From positions 1 through 46,171 of the forward strand of contig NZ_JAIRBA010000030.1 in assembly GCF_022008365.1 (NCBI RefSeq): a stretch of 46,171 nucleotides of DNA. The letters are read 5' to 3'. The translations under genes and the position numbers were made by a program. Under the pieces are notes generated by a model that made no database searches, was not told the origin of the DNA, and saw only the letters and a program-made list of their open reading frames with translations. This DNA comes from Aequorivita vitellina. GTDB taxonomy: Bacteria; Bacteroidota; Bacteroidia; Flavobacteriales; Flavobacteriaceae. This document shows positions 33,051 to 41,026 of this stretch, piece by piece (positions within the stretch are counted from its first letter, which is position 1; each line of letters opens with the position of its first letter).

Positions 33051-34897
33051 ATTGGTATATCTATTAAAATGGTGGTTCCTCTTCCTTTGGTTGAATCTAC
33101 TTCCATACTGCCTTCTATGTGCTCTACGCGGCGCTCAATATTGGAGAGACCCATTCCTTCTTTTTCGTGAATTAATTTGGGGTTAAACCCCTGTCCATTA
33201 TCTTCAACAATTATACTTAGTAAATCTGTATGTTGCGTTATTGAAATGCTCGCCTCTGAAGCTTTTGAATGTTTAATAATATTGGTGACAAGCTCTTGAA
33301 TTATTCTAAATACCGCTATTTCCATTGAATTTTCCAGTCGTTCGTCCAATCCAAAGTCTTGCACTTCTATTGTTAACGCAGTAGTGGCTGAAGCATTTTT
33401 AGCCAACTTTTCTACAGCCGGAAGCAAACCGTTTTTTGCTATTACGCCACTGTTTTTAAGGTGTGCCATGGCACGGATTTCGGTATAAGCTTCGTCTAAG
33501 AGCATACTTGTTTTTTCGAATAACTCGTCTTCGTTTTGTAACTTTCCTTTGTTGTTTTTTAAATGGCCAAACTGCAGCTTTACCGCTGCCAAGGTTGCGC
33601 CTACACTGTCGTGAAGGTCACTCGCCATGCGTTCGCGTTCTTTTTCTTGCCCGGCTATCATGGCGTCTATGGTAGTGAGTTCCTGCTCTTTTAATATTTT
33701 TTCGGTTTTTTGAATTTCTATTTCGCGTTGTTGCTCGGCAATGTACTGTTTGCGCTTTGTATTTTTGAAAACCAAATACGAAATAAGGCTAAGTACAACT
33801 ACTAATGCCGAAGCTCCAATCCATAGATTTCGTTGTTGTATTTCTTTTTGTTTCAGGTTTGATTTTAGCGTATCGTTGTCGTAATTTTCAATAATATTGG
33901 CAATGCTTTCTTGGTGTTCCTTTTCTTTTAGACTATCGGCAAGTTTAATTACGTTTTTCAGGTTGTAGAAACCTTCTTCAAAGTAGCCTAAACCTGCGTT
34001 CACTTCTGCTAAATTTTCATCAATCATCAGTTCGTTAAAAACCTTGTTTTTTGTGGTGTTATAGCTAGCTGCTTTGATGAGGTTTAACCGTGCCTTTTCA
34101 TAATCTTTTTTAGAAGCGTATGCTCTGCCCAAATTGTTATAAACGTTAAGGTAATTTTCGGGACTTCCAAAACTTGGATTGGTTTCAATCAATTTTAATT
34201 TTTGATTGTAGTAGTAAATGGCAGAGTCTGAATTTTCAATATTCGTTTCATACAACGCACCAATATTGCCATAAGTGGCTAATAGTAATATACTATCGCG
34301 CGAGCTAAAATTATATGCCAATACTTTTTTATAGCTTTTAAGAGCGGCGTCATTGTTTTCTCTAAATAGGTAATAATTGCCTTGCAGGTAATTGTATATT
34401 ATATTAAAACTTTGATTGTTATATTTTACAGCCGCGTTCTTTAGTTTTTCCAGATAATCAAGTCTGTAGTGGTTATCTTCTTTGTAATCCCAAGATTGTG
34501 AAAGGCCGCTCAAACTGTTTAAAATGGTCAAGGTATCTTTGTTTTTTTTCGCATCTAAATACGCTTTTTGATGATATGCGAATGCCAGGGAATCATTGTC
34601 TAAAATACGATTGTAATACGCTTTAAAATATAATAATTTGGGTGTTAAATTGGCAGGTAATTTTTTTTGAATTTTAATCTTTTCGAAATAGTGCGCCATA
34701 GAGTCTGCGTTTCGCTTCTTGCTGAAATAAACCAACTGAAAATAGTTTTTTAAAACTGGGTCGTTTGTGTTTTCAATTTTGGTTTTAATTAACTCGTCGG
34801 GCGTGGTTTGGTTAAAATAATAATACGTAGAATCCTGCTGCGACCAACTGGCAGAATAAATAAAAAGCGCAAGAATTAAAATTACCGTGTTATACAT
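33047..34897 (-). CDS. TPR sensor histidine kinase (HisKA_3 type)
   Basis: A 616-aa kinase from ATG 34897. The frame is open to a TTG at 34915, but the ATG gives a clean signal sequence (VILILALFIYSASWS). Residues 60-340 are TPR repeats (YNNLGRAYASKKDYEKARL and similar), most likely periplasmic. One membrane helix follows (LWIGASALVVVLSLISYLVF, about 365). Then come a coiled-coil linker, the HisKA_3 box (RERMASDLHDSVGATLAAVK, His about 425) and a HATPase_c domain (N box with NIIKHSKA, VEDNGQGF, GMGLSNIERR). It pairs with the downstream regulator and overlaps the upstream lipoprotein gene. Confidence 0.94.
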   Translation of the reverse strand: MYNTVILILALFIYSASWSQQDSTYYYFNQTTPDELIKTKIENTNDPVLKNYFQLVYFSKKRNADSMAHYFEKIKIQKKLPANLTPKLLYFKAYYNRILDNDSLAFAYHQKAYLDAKKNKDTLTILNSLSGLSQSWDYKEDNHYRLDYLEKLKNAAVKYNNQSFNIIYNYLQGNYYLFRENNDAALKSYKKVLAYNFSSRDSILLLATYGNIGALYETNIENSDSAIYYYNQKLKLIETNPSFGSPENYLNVYNNLGRAYASKKDYEKARLNLIKAASYNTTKNKVFNELMIDENLAEVNAGLGYFEEGFYNLKNVIKLADSLKEKEHQESIANIIENYDNDTLKSNLKQKEIQQRNLWIGASALVVVLSLISYLVFKNTKRKQYIAEQQREIEIQKTEKILKEQELTTIDAMIAGQEKERERMASDLHDSVGATLAAVKLQFGHLKNNKGKLQNEDELFEKTSMLLDEAYTEIRAMAHLKNSGVIAKNGLLPAVEKLAKNASATTALTIEVQDFGLDERLENSMEIAVFRIIQELVTNIIKHSKASEASISITQHTDLLSIIVEDNGQGFNPKLIHEKEGMGLSNIERRVEHIEGSMEVDSTKGRGTTILIDIPI

Positions 34898-35385
34898 ACG
34901 CCAGAAGGTGTACAACCATTATCTAAAATGGGGTGGCCCGAAATTTCGGTGCCTTTCTTTTTTACGCCCAGTTTACCGGGATTTTTGCCACTAGCGCAAA
35001 CTTGATTACTGCTGTTAATATCCAGATAAATAAATAGGCTGGCACCGGGAGATTTTTTAAGCCCGCTCAGTCTAATTTTAAAGATGTCGTAATCCTGATT
35101 TAATTGTGCCCCATTTGCTTCAAAATAAATTTCGTTGTCACTTTGTTTTTTAATGGTTAAGTAATGATTTTTCGGTATGGGCATATATAAAATAGCCGTT
35201 CCATTTTCTGTATTATAACACGATTTATCGGTTAATACAGCACAGTTGGACGTGCAAATATCATAATCGGAATTTACGGCGGTAACTTCGGTAATTGCGA
35301 ATTCTACGACTCTATCTTTTTTACAACTTGTAACTGTTAAAAGAAGAAGGATCAAAAAACTTAGGTTAATTGTTTTATTACTCAT
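34882..35385 (-). CDS. Cys-rich lipoprotein encoded ahead of the kinase
   Basis: A 167-aa lipoprotein (LSFLILLLLTVTSCKKD, lipobox Cys about 21) with six further cysteines (CTSNCAVLTDKSC, VCASG, NGCTPSGVC), suggesting disulfides in the periplasm. No known domain is recognised. Its 3' end overlaps the kinase start by 16 bp and its promoter is the dyad-type promoter of the operon. A role as an accessory sensor or as a product of the stress response is reasonable, but is inferred only from position. Confidence 0.78.
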   Translation of the reverse strand: MSNKTINLSFLILLLLTVTSCKKDRVVEFAITEVTAVNSDYDICTSNCAVLTDKSCYNTENGTAILYMPIPKNHYLTIKKQSDNEIYFEANGAQLNQDYDIFKIRLSGLKKSPGASLFIYLDINSSNQVCASGKNPGKLGVKKKGTEISGHPILDNGCTPSGVCITR

Positions 35386-35422
35386 ATTGAAACTTGTTTT
35401 TGAATTGGTTTTTTTTATACTT

Positions 35423-35472
35423 CAAAGATTCGCTAAATTTTCGGGAATAGTAATCCCTGTTACTGGGGATAT
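35423..35472 (-). promoter_or_regulatory. Two-component-type promoter of the kinase operon
   Basis: Half-sites ATCCC (35453-35457) and GGGAT (35466-35470) are separated by 8 bp, centre 35461.5. The -7 octamer AATCTTTG (35430-35423) has one mismatch to TAnnTTTG, centre 35426.5. The offset is 35 bp, as at the three other promoters. It suggests autoregulation. Confidence 0.7.
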
Positions 35473-35590
35473 TCGTAATAAAATACAAGATGATAAAGCA
35501 CTAATTTAAATAGAAGTATTAAAATAGACAACTATTTGCTTGATATTCAAAAACAATACAAGCTGTAAGCAATACGAACCGATTCCAATT

Positions 35591-35632
35591 AAAAGAGGTC
35601 GAATAAATTATTTTAATCGACCTCTTTTTTTC
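35591..35632 (-). terminator. Terminator of the Gly-rich lipoprotein gene
   Basis: AAAAGAGGTCGA (35591-35602) pairs with TCGACCTCTTTT (35617-35628), with T runs on both strands. On the minus strand it follows the gene ending at 35651. The remainder of 35473-35590 shows nothing. Confidence 0.85.
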
Positions 35633-35650
35633 AAACAAAAATAGAAACAC

Positions 35651-36460
35651 TTATAAGGTTAGTTGCATTCGGTAACAGGAATCCTCTGTAACAGTTACAG
35701 TTCCGTCCCAAGTATATCCTTGGCAACTTGCCGAGTAGTTGTATGTACCTGGCGTTAGATCGTTAAAATTCCCGCCAATGCCGTCAGCGGTACAATCTGG
35801 AGTACCGGCATAATAATATCCCGTAATATCACTGGAGCCTACGCCACTTAAATTTACGGTTATTGGGCCACAGCCAAAGTCATCATTAATCCAAAATTTC
35901 ACATCGCCTTTGTTGCTTCCGCCACCAGAGCCGCCTCCGCCTCCAGTGCCACCGCCACTGCCTGCGTCACTACAATCAACACCGTAGCCATTAACAATTA
36001 CGTCAACGGAACCGTTAGCGTCTAAATTTGCTTCTAAAACAAATTCAACCCCATTTATTGCAACGGTACAGGTATTTGGGGGTATATCGCCCAAATTATG
36101 CGCATAAAGCGTAATGTAATTAAAGCCGTTATACCCAAAATCGTAATCTACGCTTATTGGGCTATTTGGACCGTTAAGCGTTTGCTCGTCTATTATTACA
36201 TTGCCATTTGCCACGATAGAAACAATATCGCCATCCACCGTTCCGTGGTCCCAAACGGAGATGGTAGTAATTCTGCTAGTAATTTCAATACAACCCAAAT
36301 AATTGTTAGGTCGCCCAAAGTTGCTGGAAGGAATAATAGAGGTTTCATTTACTTCTATTGTTTCTTCTTCAGGGTCAGGTTCTTCGTCTTTTTCACAACT
36401 TATTAAAAAGAAGAAGGAAAAGGCCAGTAAGAAAGGCAATAAGTACGTTAGTTTTTTCAT
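35651..36460 (-). CDS. Gly-rich two-domain lipoprotein
   Basis: A 269-aa lipoprotein (LLPFLLAFSFFFLISC, Cys about 22) followed by an acidic tether. Residues 40-165 form a beta domain. A Gly/Ser linker (about 168-182) joins it to a C-terminal beta domain with VKFWINDDFGCGPITVNL, GTYNYSASCQGYTWDGTV and CYRMQL. This C-terminal domain recurs in Bacteroidota surface proteins, but its ligand is unknown. The gene has a roughly 250-nt leader with a long stem, driven by a dyad-type promoter. Confidence 0.8.
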   Translation of the reverse strand: MKKLTYLLPFLLAFSFFFLISCEKDEEPDPEEETIEVNETSIIPSSNFGRPNNYLGCIEITSRITTISVWDHGTVDGDIVSIVANGNVIIDEQTLNGPNSPISVDYDFGYNGFNYITLYAHNLGDIPPNTCTVAINGVEFVLEANLDANGSVDVIVNGYGVDCSDAGSGGGTGGGGGSGGGSNKGDVKFWINDDFGCGPITVNLSGVGSSDITGYYYAGTPDCTADGIGGNFNDLTPGTYNYSASCQGYTWDGTVTVTEDSCYRMQLTL

Positions 36461-36518
36461 AATTTAATTTGGTTTTAAGTTACTTTTCAATTTTATTGTA
36501 ATGTTGATTTTCAGTTAA

Positions 36519-36626
36519 GAAAAACCCCCGGTGCATTGTTGACTCTTTTACAATATCACTCCATCCCCACAGAATAATAGTTGCTCAAGATTGTTGTATT
36601 TATACAATGCACACTTAGGTTTTTTC
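36519..36626 (-). ncRNA. Structured leader region of the Gly-rich lipoprotein mRNA
   Basis: GTGCATTGT (36531-36539) and ACAATGCAC (36604-36612) are perfect complements 64 bp apart. Outside them GAAAAACC (36519-36526) and GGTTTTTTC (36618-36626) extend the stem. The region lies about 60-165 nt upstream of the gene start and inside the transcript predicted from the promoter at 36717-36724. It also ends in U-rich runs, so it may act as terminator, attenuator or stable RNA. Confidence 0.45.
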
Positions 36627-36716
36627 TTCAGAAGAAATAAATTGCCAATTCAAACCGGGTTGTTTATTTCATCTGTAATTTTTGTTGTTAATGTGTGCTC
36701 TATCAGCGCGATAAGA

Positions 36717-36767
36717 CAAATGTAGAAAACGGAAGCGTCATGAAAAATACCTATTAAGAGGTATTTT
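36717..36767 (-). promoter_or_regulatory. Two-component-type promoter of the Gly-rich lipoprotein gene
   Basis: Half-sites ATACC (36747-36751) and GGTAT (36760-36764), arms extending to 9 bp, are centred at 36755.5. The -7 octamer TACATTTG (36724-36717) matches the consensus fully, centre 36720.5. The offset is 35 bp. It predicts a start near 36711 and an unusually long leader. Confidence 0.75.
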
Positions 36768-36853
36768 CTACCGAATATTTTTGAAAAGTTTTGGTAAAGA
36801 ATTATAATAAAATGCTTGTTAACTACTATAATTACTGGACTAATGTGCGAAAC

Positions 36854-37042
36854 TTAATTTTTAAAATACGTTTTTACCAAAATTAATACAGTAACAAAAA
36901 CAAGGAAGCCTACCAGGACCCAAAAACTTCCTCTATAATATTTTTTGTGAAGTTTTTTGTCGCCGCGGTAACTAAAAATCATTACAATTACGAAGACAAT
37001 AAAAAAGAATGCAGCGAAAACCAATTGGCCAGTACTAAACAT
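36854..37042 (-). CDS. Small membrane protein (62 aa)
   Basis: A 62-aa protein with two hydrophobic helices (about residues 6-24 and 39-58) joined by a basic loop (YRGDKKLHKKYYRG). The loop should be cytosolic. Similar short proteins are common in Flavobacteriaceae without known function. It is divergent from the MazG-like gene. Confidence 0.65.
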   Translation of the reverse strand: MFSTGQLVFAAFFFIVFVIVMIFSYRGDKKLHKKYYRGSFWVLVGFLVFVTVLILVKTYFKN

Positions 37043-37113
37043 AAATTTGTAATTTTACCAGTGCCAAAAATACAACACTAATTTAAAAATCACCCTGCTA
37101 TCTGGGCATAATT

Positions 37114-37500
37114 ATGAAGAATAAAATAAACGCGGTTTCTGAATTTCACAAAGCATTTGGTCTTGGAATGAAAGATTCGCCAACCGCCAACCTTGGAATT
37201 AAAAAGAACCTTTTGCGCTACGAACTTATGCGCGAAGAAAACGAAGAATACCTTGAAGCCGCAAACCAAAACGATCTAGTGGAAGTCGCAGATGCCTTGG
37301 GCGATATGCTTTATATTTTATGCGGCACAATCATAGAACACGGAATGCAACATAAAATTGAAGAAGTTTTTAACGAAATACAACGCAGCAATATGAGCAA
37401 ACTGGGTGCCGATGGCAAACCAATCTATCGCGAAGACGGAAAGGTTTTAAAGGGACCTGATTATTTTAAACCTAATATTGAGCAAATTCTTGAGAAGTAA
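37114..37500 (+). CDS. MazG-like nucleoside triphosphate pyrophosphohydrolase
   Basis: A 128-aa all-helical protein. The metal-binding acidic motif is spread over LMREENEEYLEAA and VEVADALGDMLYIL, giving the ExxEE and ExxD arrangement of the MazG/HisE clan. A conserved tail with GKPIYREDGKVLKGPDYFKP follows. It probably hydrolyses an abnormal or excess NTP to NMP and pyrophosphate. The exact substrate is not known. It stands alone with its own terminator. Confidence 0.85.
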   Translation: MKNKINAVSEFHKAFGLGMKDSPTANLGIKKNLLRYELMREENEEYLEAANQNDLVEVADALGDMLYILCGTIIEHGMQHKIEEVFNEIQRSNMSKLGADGKPIYREDGKVLKGPDYFKPNIEQILEK

Positions 37501-37505
37501 TAATT

Positions 37506-37542
37506 AAAAAAGTCTGAATCGTTGCGCTTCAGACTTTTTTTA
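37506..37542 (+). terminator. Bidirectional terminator between MazG-like gene and ilvE
   Basis: AAAAAAGTCTGAA (37506-37518) pairs perfectly with TTCAGACTTTTTT (37528-37540). It lies between convergent genes and serves both. Confidence 0.9.
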
Positions 37543-37563
37543 AATAAAATTTTTGGTACGTAA

Positions 37564-38634
37564 TTACGCTACTTCAAAGCGCCATCCAAACGGATCTTCA
37601 GATCGGTTGTATTGAATGTCCATCAATTCTTTTTTAAATCGGGAGGCAAAACCATCTTGCTGTTTTTCAAGTTCGTAAACAGTTCCTTTATAGCTGAAAG
37701 CGCTCACAGGGCTTATAACGGCTGCGGTTCCTGCACCAAATATTTCTTTTAAACTACCGTTTTTTGCGGCTTCTACAATTTCAGCAACTAAAACGGGTCT
37801 TACCTCAATGGTAAGATTGTCTCTTTCGGCAAGGGCTAGAACACTTTTTCGGGTTACGCCATCTAAAATTCTATCGCTTACGGGTGCGGTAATTAAGGTG
37901 TCATTAACTCTAAAAAACACGTTCATTGTGCCAGCTTCTTCCAATAGCTTATGTTCATTGGCATCTGTCCAGATTACTTGTTGAAATCCTTTTTCGCGCG
38001 CCAAATTAGTTGGGAAAAACTGGGCGCCGTAGTTTCCGGCAGCCTTTGCCGCACCTACACCGCCATTTGCCGAACGGCTGTAATGTTCTGCTATTTCTAC
38101 TCGCACATCGCCTGTGTAATATGCTTGTGCGGGCGACATTAAAATCATAAACTTATATTCGGTTGAAGGAGATGCCGAAACACCAACTTGTGTTGCAATT
38201 ACAAACGGACGGATATAAAGCGAATTGCCAAGCCCGGTCTGAATCCATTCTTTGTCCATTTTAACTAGCGTGGTTAAAGCTTCAAAGAAAATATCTTTCG
38301 GAAATTCAGGGATGGCCATTCGCACCGAAGATTTGTTAATTCTATTAAAATTTTCTACGGGTCTAAACAACCAGACTCTTTTCTCGTCATCTTTAAAAGC
38401 CTTCATTCCCTCAAAAACTGCTTGCCCGTAATGAAAAACTTTCGCAGCAGGCGAAATTGTTAACGGGCCATAAGGTTTTATAGTTGCATTTTGCCAAATA
38501 CCATCTTTATAATCGCACTCAAACATGTGGTCGGTGAACGTATTTCCGAATGTGAGATTGTTAAAATCTACTTCACCAACTCGTGAAGTAGCAACTTTTT
38601 GAATGTCTAGTTTTTGCGTGGACGATGAATTCAT
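37564..38634 (-). CDS. ilvE: Branched-chain amino acid aminotransferase
   Basis: A 356-aa PLP enzyme of fold type IV that transaminates leucine, isoleucine and valine with 2-oxoglutarate. It is the larger, eukaryote-like class II form. The PLP lysine is K197 in GGVGAAKAAGNYG. Other marks are FHYGQAVFEGMKAF (about 67-80), LYIRPFVIATQ and EEAGTMNVFF. It is a single gene, and the convergent partner shares the terminator. Confidence 0.95.
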   Translation of the reverse strand: MNSSSTQKLDIQKVATSRVGEVDFNNLTFGNTFTDHMFECDYKDGIWQNATIKPYGPLTISPAAKVFHYGQAVFEGMKAFKDDEKRVWLFRPVENFNRINKSSVRMAIPEFPKDIFFEALTTLVKMDKEWIQTGLGNSLYIRPFVIATQVGVSASPSTEYKFMILMSPAQAYYTGDVRVEIAEHYSRSANGGVGAAKAAGNYGAQFFPTNLAREKGFQQVIWTDANEHKLLEEAGTMNVFFRVNDTLITAPVSDRILDGVTRKSVLALAERDNLTIEVRPVLVAEIVEAAKNGSLKEIFGAGTAAVISPVSAFSYKGTVYELEKQQDGFASRFKKELMDIQYNRSEDPFGWRFEVA

Positions 38635-38746
38635 GAAAAGAAATGTTTATTTGGTAAAAATAGGTAAAATTTAAACCATATAAAATTCAAAAAATCATTA
38701 AAATTGCAAAGCATTACCATTCAATAATTTATTAAAATACTTCAAA

Positions 38747-39262
38747 ATGAAAAAAATACTAATTGTGTTTTCACTTATAGCAATTTTAATGAGCTGTAAA
38801 AACGAAAAAACAGAGGATAAACCAGCAGTTGAAACCGAAGAAATAGCGATGAACTATCAAACCTTTGGCGATAAGATTACCGATGAAGATGTGTTGGATA
38901 AAGCTGCTATCATTAAACGATACAACGATTTACAAATTGGTGACACCATCAACGTAAAATTTGCTACGCAAGTAAAGGAAGTCTGCCAAAAGAAAGGCTG
39001 CTGGATGAAAGTAGATATGGGCGAAGACGAAGCTATGGTTCGTTTTAAAGACTACGGTTTCTTTATGCCGAAAGATATTTCTGGCAAAGAAATTATTGCA
39101 GAAGGAAAGGCTTATGTTGAAGAAATGAGCGTTGAAGACCAACGTCATTACGCCGAAGATGGTGGTGCCACCGCTGAAGAAATTGCGGCAATTACCGAAA
39201 TAAAGCGCACTTTGGCCTTTGAAGCCCATGGCGTGCTTATTCCCGAAACGGCAAAGCAGTAA
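38747..39262 (+). CDS. DUF4920 lipoprotein
   Basis: A 171-aa lipoprotein (IVFSLIAILMSCKNE, lipobox Cys about 17). The mature domain fits DUF4920: FATQVKEVCQKKGCWMKVDM (a CxxKxCW motif) and VRFKDYGFFMPKDISGKE. The conserved cysteines may bind metal, but this is not proven. Its stop lies one base before the TTG start of mnmD, so the two are likely cotranscribed. Confidence 0.85.
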   Translation: MKKILIVFSLIAILMSCKNEKTEDKPAVETEEIAMNYQTFGDKITDEDVLDKAAIIKRYNDLQIGDTINVKFATQVKEVCQKKGCWMKVDMGEDEAMVRFKDYGFFMPKDISGKEIIAEGKAYVEEMSVEDQRHYAEDGGATAEEIAAITEIKRTLAFEAHGVLIPETAKQ

Positions 39263-39263
39263 T

Positions 39264-39938
39264 TTGAAACGAAGTTTATTTAAAACCGGCGACGGATCTT
39301 ACACACTGCATATACCGGAATGGGATGAACAATACCACTCTAAACACGGTGCAATAGCCGAAGCCCTTCACGTTTTTATAAAAGAAGGGCTTTATCATTG
39401 GTTTTCTAAAAATAAAAGTGAAACTATTTCAATTCTCGAAATTGGTTTCGGAACGGGGCTCAACGCTTTTCTTACTTTTTTGGAAACCGAAACTAATTCT
39501 TTTAATGTAGCTTATACTGGAGTTGAAGCGTATCCACTACAAATAGATGAAATAAGCAAACTCAATTATTTCTCGCTTTTAAATACTTCCGAAGAAAATT
39601 TTCTGAAATTACACGTTTCTCCGTGGGAAGTAAAAACGAAACTTTCCGAAAAATTTCAACTTACAAAACAACAACGGCTCTTTTCAGAAATAGATGCCGA
39701 AAATACTTTCAATATAATTTATTTTGATGCCTTCGGAATTCGAGTGCAGCCCGAACTTTGGACTGAAACCATTTTTAAAATAATGTACAAATCGTTAAAA
39801 CCAGACGGAGTTTTGGTTACTTACGCGGCAAACGGCAACGCCAGACGCGCTATGCAAGCCGCCGGATTTATTGTAGAGCGACTTACAGGACCACCCGGAA
39901 AAAAAGAAATGTTGCGCGGCACAAAAGTTAAAGGGTAA
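39264..39938 (+). CDS. mnmD: tRNA mnm5s2U methyltransferase MnmD
   Basis: A 224-aa SAM-dependent methyltransferase that finishes the mnm5s2U34 modification of tRNA. The TTG at 39264 gives the family N-terminus (KRSLFKTGDGSYTLHIPEW), directly after the previous stop. A longer frame from TTG 39219 would overlap by 44 bp and is not supported. SAM binding is in ILEIGFGTGLNAFL (about 54), and the catalytic region is IYFDAFGIRVQPELWT (about 150). It lacks the MnmC oxidase domain, as usual outside enterobacteria. Confidence 0.9.
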   Translation: MKRSLFKTGDGSYTLHIPEWDEQYHSKHGAIAEALHVFIKEGLYHWFSKNKSETISILEIGFGTGLNAFLTFLETETNSFNVAYTGVEAYPLQIDEISKLNYFSLLNTSEENFLKLHVSPWEVKTKLSEKFQLTKQQRLFSEIDAENTFNIIYFDAFGIRVQPELWTETIFKIMYKSLKPDGVLVTYAANGNARRAMQAAGFIVERLTGPPGKKEMLRGTKVKG

Positions 39939-40059
39939 ATGCTGTGGTTCTTTTGGAAGAAAAAAATTAAAATACATGTAATGCATTTTGTGTTGGGCAT
40001 TTCATAATCTTCCGTTAATGGGCATTGCTATTTGCAATTGAATCGATAAATTTAGTTTT

Positions 40060-40968
40060 ATGATTAAAAAGGTTTTAATAACTGGAGCCACTGGGCTTAT
40101 AGGTTCTGAACTGGTAGCACAATGCCATCTTGAAGGAATTGTTGTTAACTACCTGACTACAAGTAAGGAAAAAATTGAAAACACTGAAAACTACAAGGGT
40201 TTTTACTGGAATCCTTCAGAGGGAGAAATAGATGAAAAAGCTTTTAATGGCGTGGAAGCTATAATTAATTTAGTAGGAGCTACTATTTCTGAAAGATGGA
40301 CCGAAAAATATAAACAGGTAATATTGAACAGCCGAATTGAAAGTATGAAGCTGATCTATGAAACTCTGAAAAAAATAGACCATAACGTTGTTCATTTTAT
40401 TTCGGCGAGTGGTATAGGTATATATCCAGATTCAAAAACCAAATTATACACTGAGGAAGACGATGCAATAGGCGATAATTTTTTGGCAAAAGTTGTCGTT
40501 GCCTGGGAAGCTGCAGCCGTAAAGTTTAAAGACTTAGGCATGGAGGTGAGTAAGGTGCGCACAGGCATGGTTTTAGCACGTAATGATGGTGCCTTACCAC
40601 AATTGGTTAAACCAATAAAATATGGTGTTGGGGCACCATTGGGAAGCGGGGAACAATGGCAATCTTGGATACATATAGAAGATATTGCAGGTATTTATTT
40701 GTTTTTATTGAAAAATCAATTGGAAGGAAAATACAATGCTGTCGCACCAAATCCTGTACAAAATAAAAGAATGACCAAAATGATTGCTGCAAAATTAAAT
40801 AACCCGCTGTGGTTGCCAAATATCCCGGCTTTTGTTTTAAAACTGGTTTTAGGCGAAATGGCTGTTTTGGTATTAGAAGGGCAGTTGGTAAGCTCACACA
40901 AAATAGAAGAACTTGGGTATCACTTTAAATATTACAATTTAGAAAATGCCTTACAGGATTTGCTGTAA
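40060..40968 (+). CDS. TIGR01777-type NAD-dependent epimerase-like protein
   Basis: A 302-aa extended SDR protein. The Rossmann start is ITGATGLIGSELV (residues 6-18). Middle motifs are NLVGATISERWTEKYKQ and SASGIGIYPD, where the usual YxxxK is not obvious, as in this subfamily. The C-terminus (LPNIPAFVLKLVLGEMAVLVLEGQ) is DUF1731. The family relates to YfcH and SulA-like chloroplast proteins, with no settled substrate. It ends in a strong bidirectional terminator. Confidence 0.88.
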   Translation: MIKKVLITGATGLIGSELVAQCHLEGIVVNYLTTSKEKIENTENYKGFYWNPSEGEIDEKAFNGVEAIINLVGATISERWTEKYKQVILNSRIESMKLIYETLKKIDHNVVHFISASGIGIYPDSKTKLYTEEDDAIGDNFLAKVVVAWEAAAVKFKDLGMEVSKVRTGMVLARNDGALPQLVKPIKYGVGAPLGSGEQWQSWIHIEDIAGIYLFLLKNQLEGKYNAVAPNPVQNKRMTKMIAAKLNNPLWLPNIPAFVLKLVLGEMAVLVLEGQLVSSHKIEELGYHFKYYNLENALQDLL

Positions 40969-40971
40969 AAC

Positions 40972-41007
40972 AAAAAAAGAGAGCGGCAAGTTGCCGCTCT
41001 CTTTTTT
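40972..41007. terminator. Bidirectional terminator between SDR and YceI genes
   Basis: GAGAGCGGCAA (40979-40989) pairs with TTGCCGCTCTC (40991-41001), flanked by A and T runs. It serves the convergent genes on both sides. Confidence 0.92.
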
Positions 41008-41026
41008 AGAATTTATATTCTAAAAA

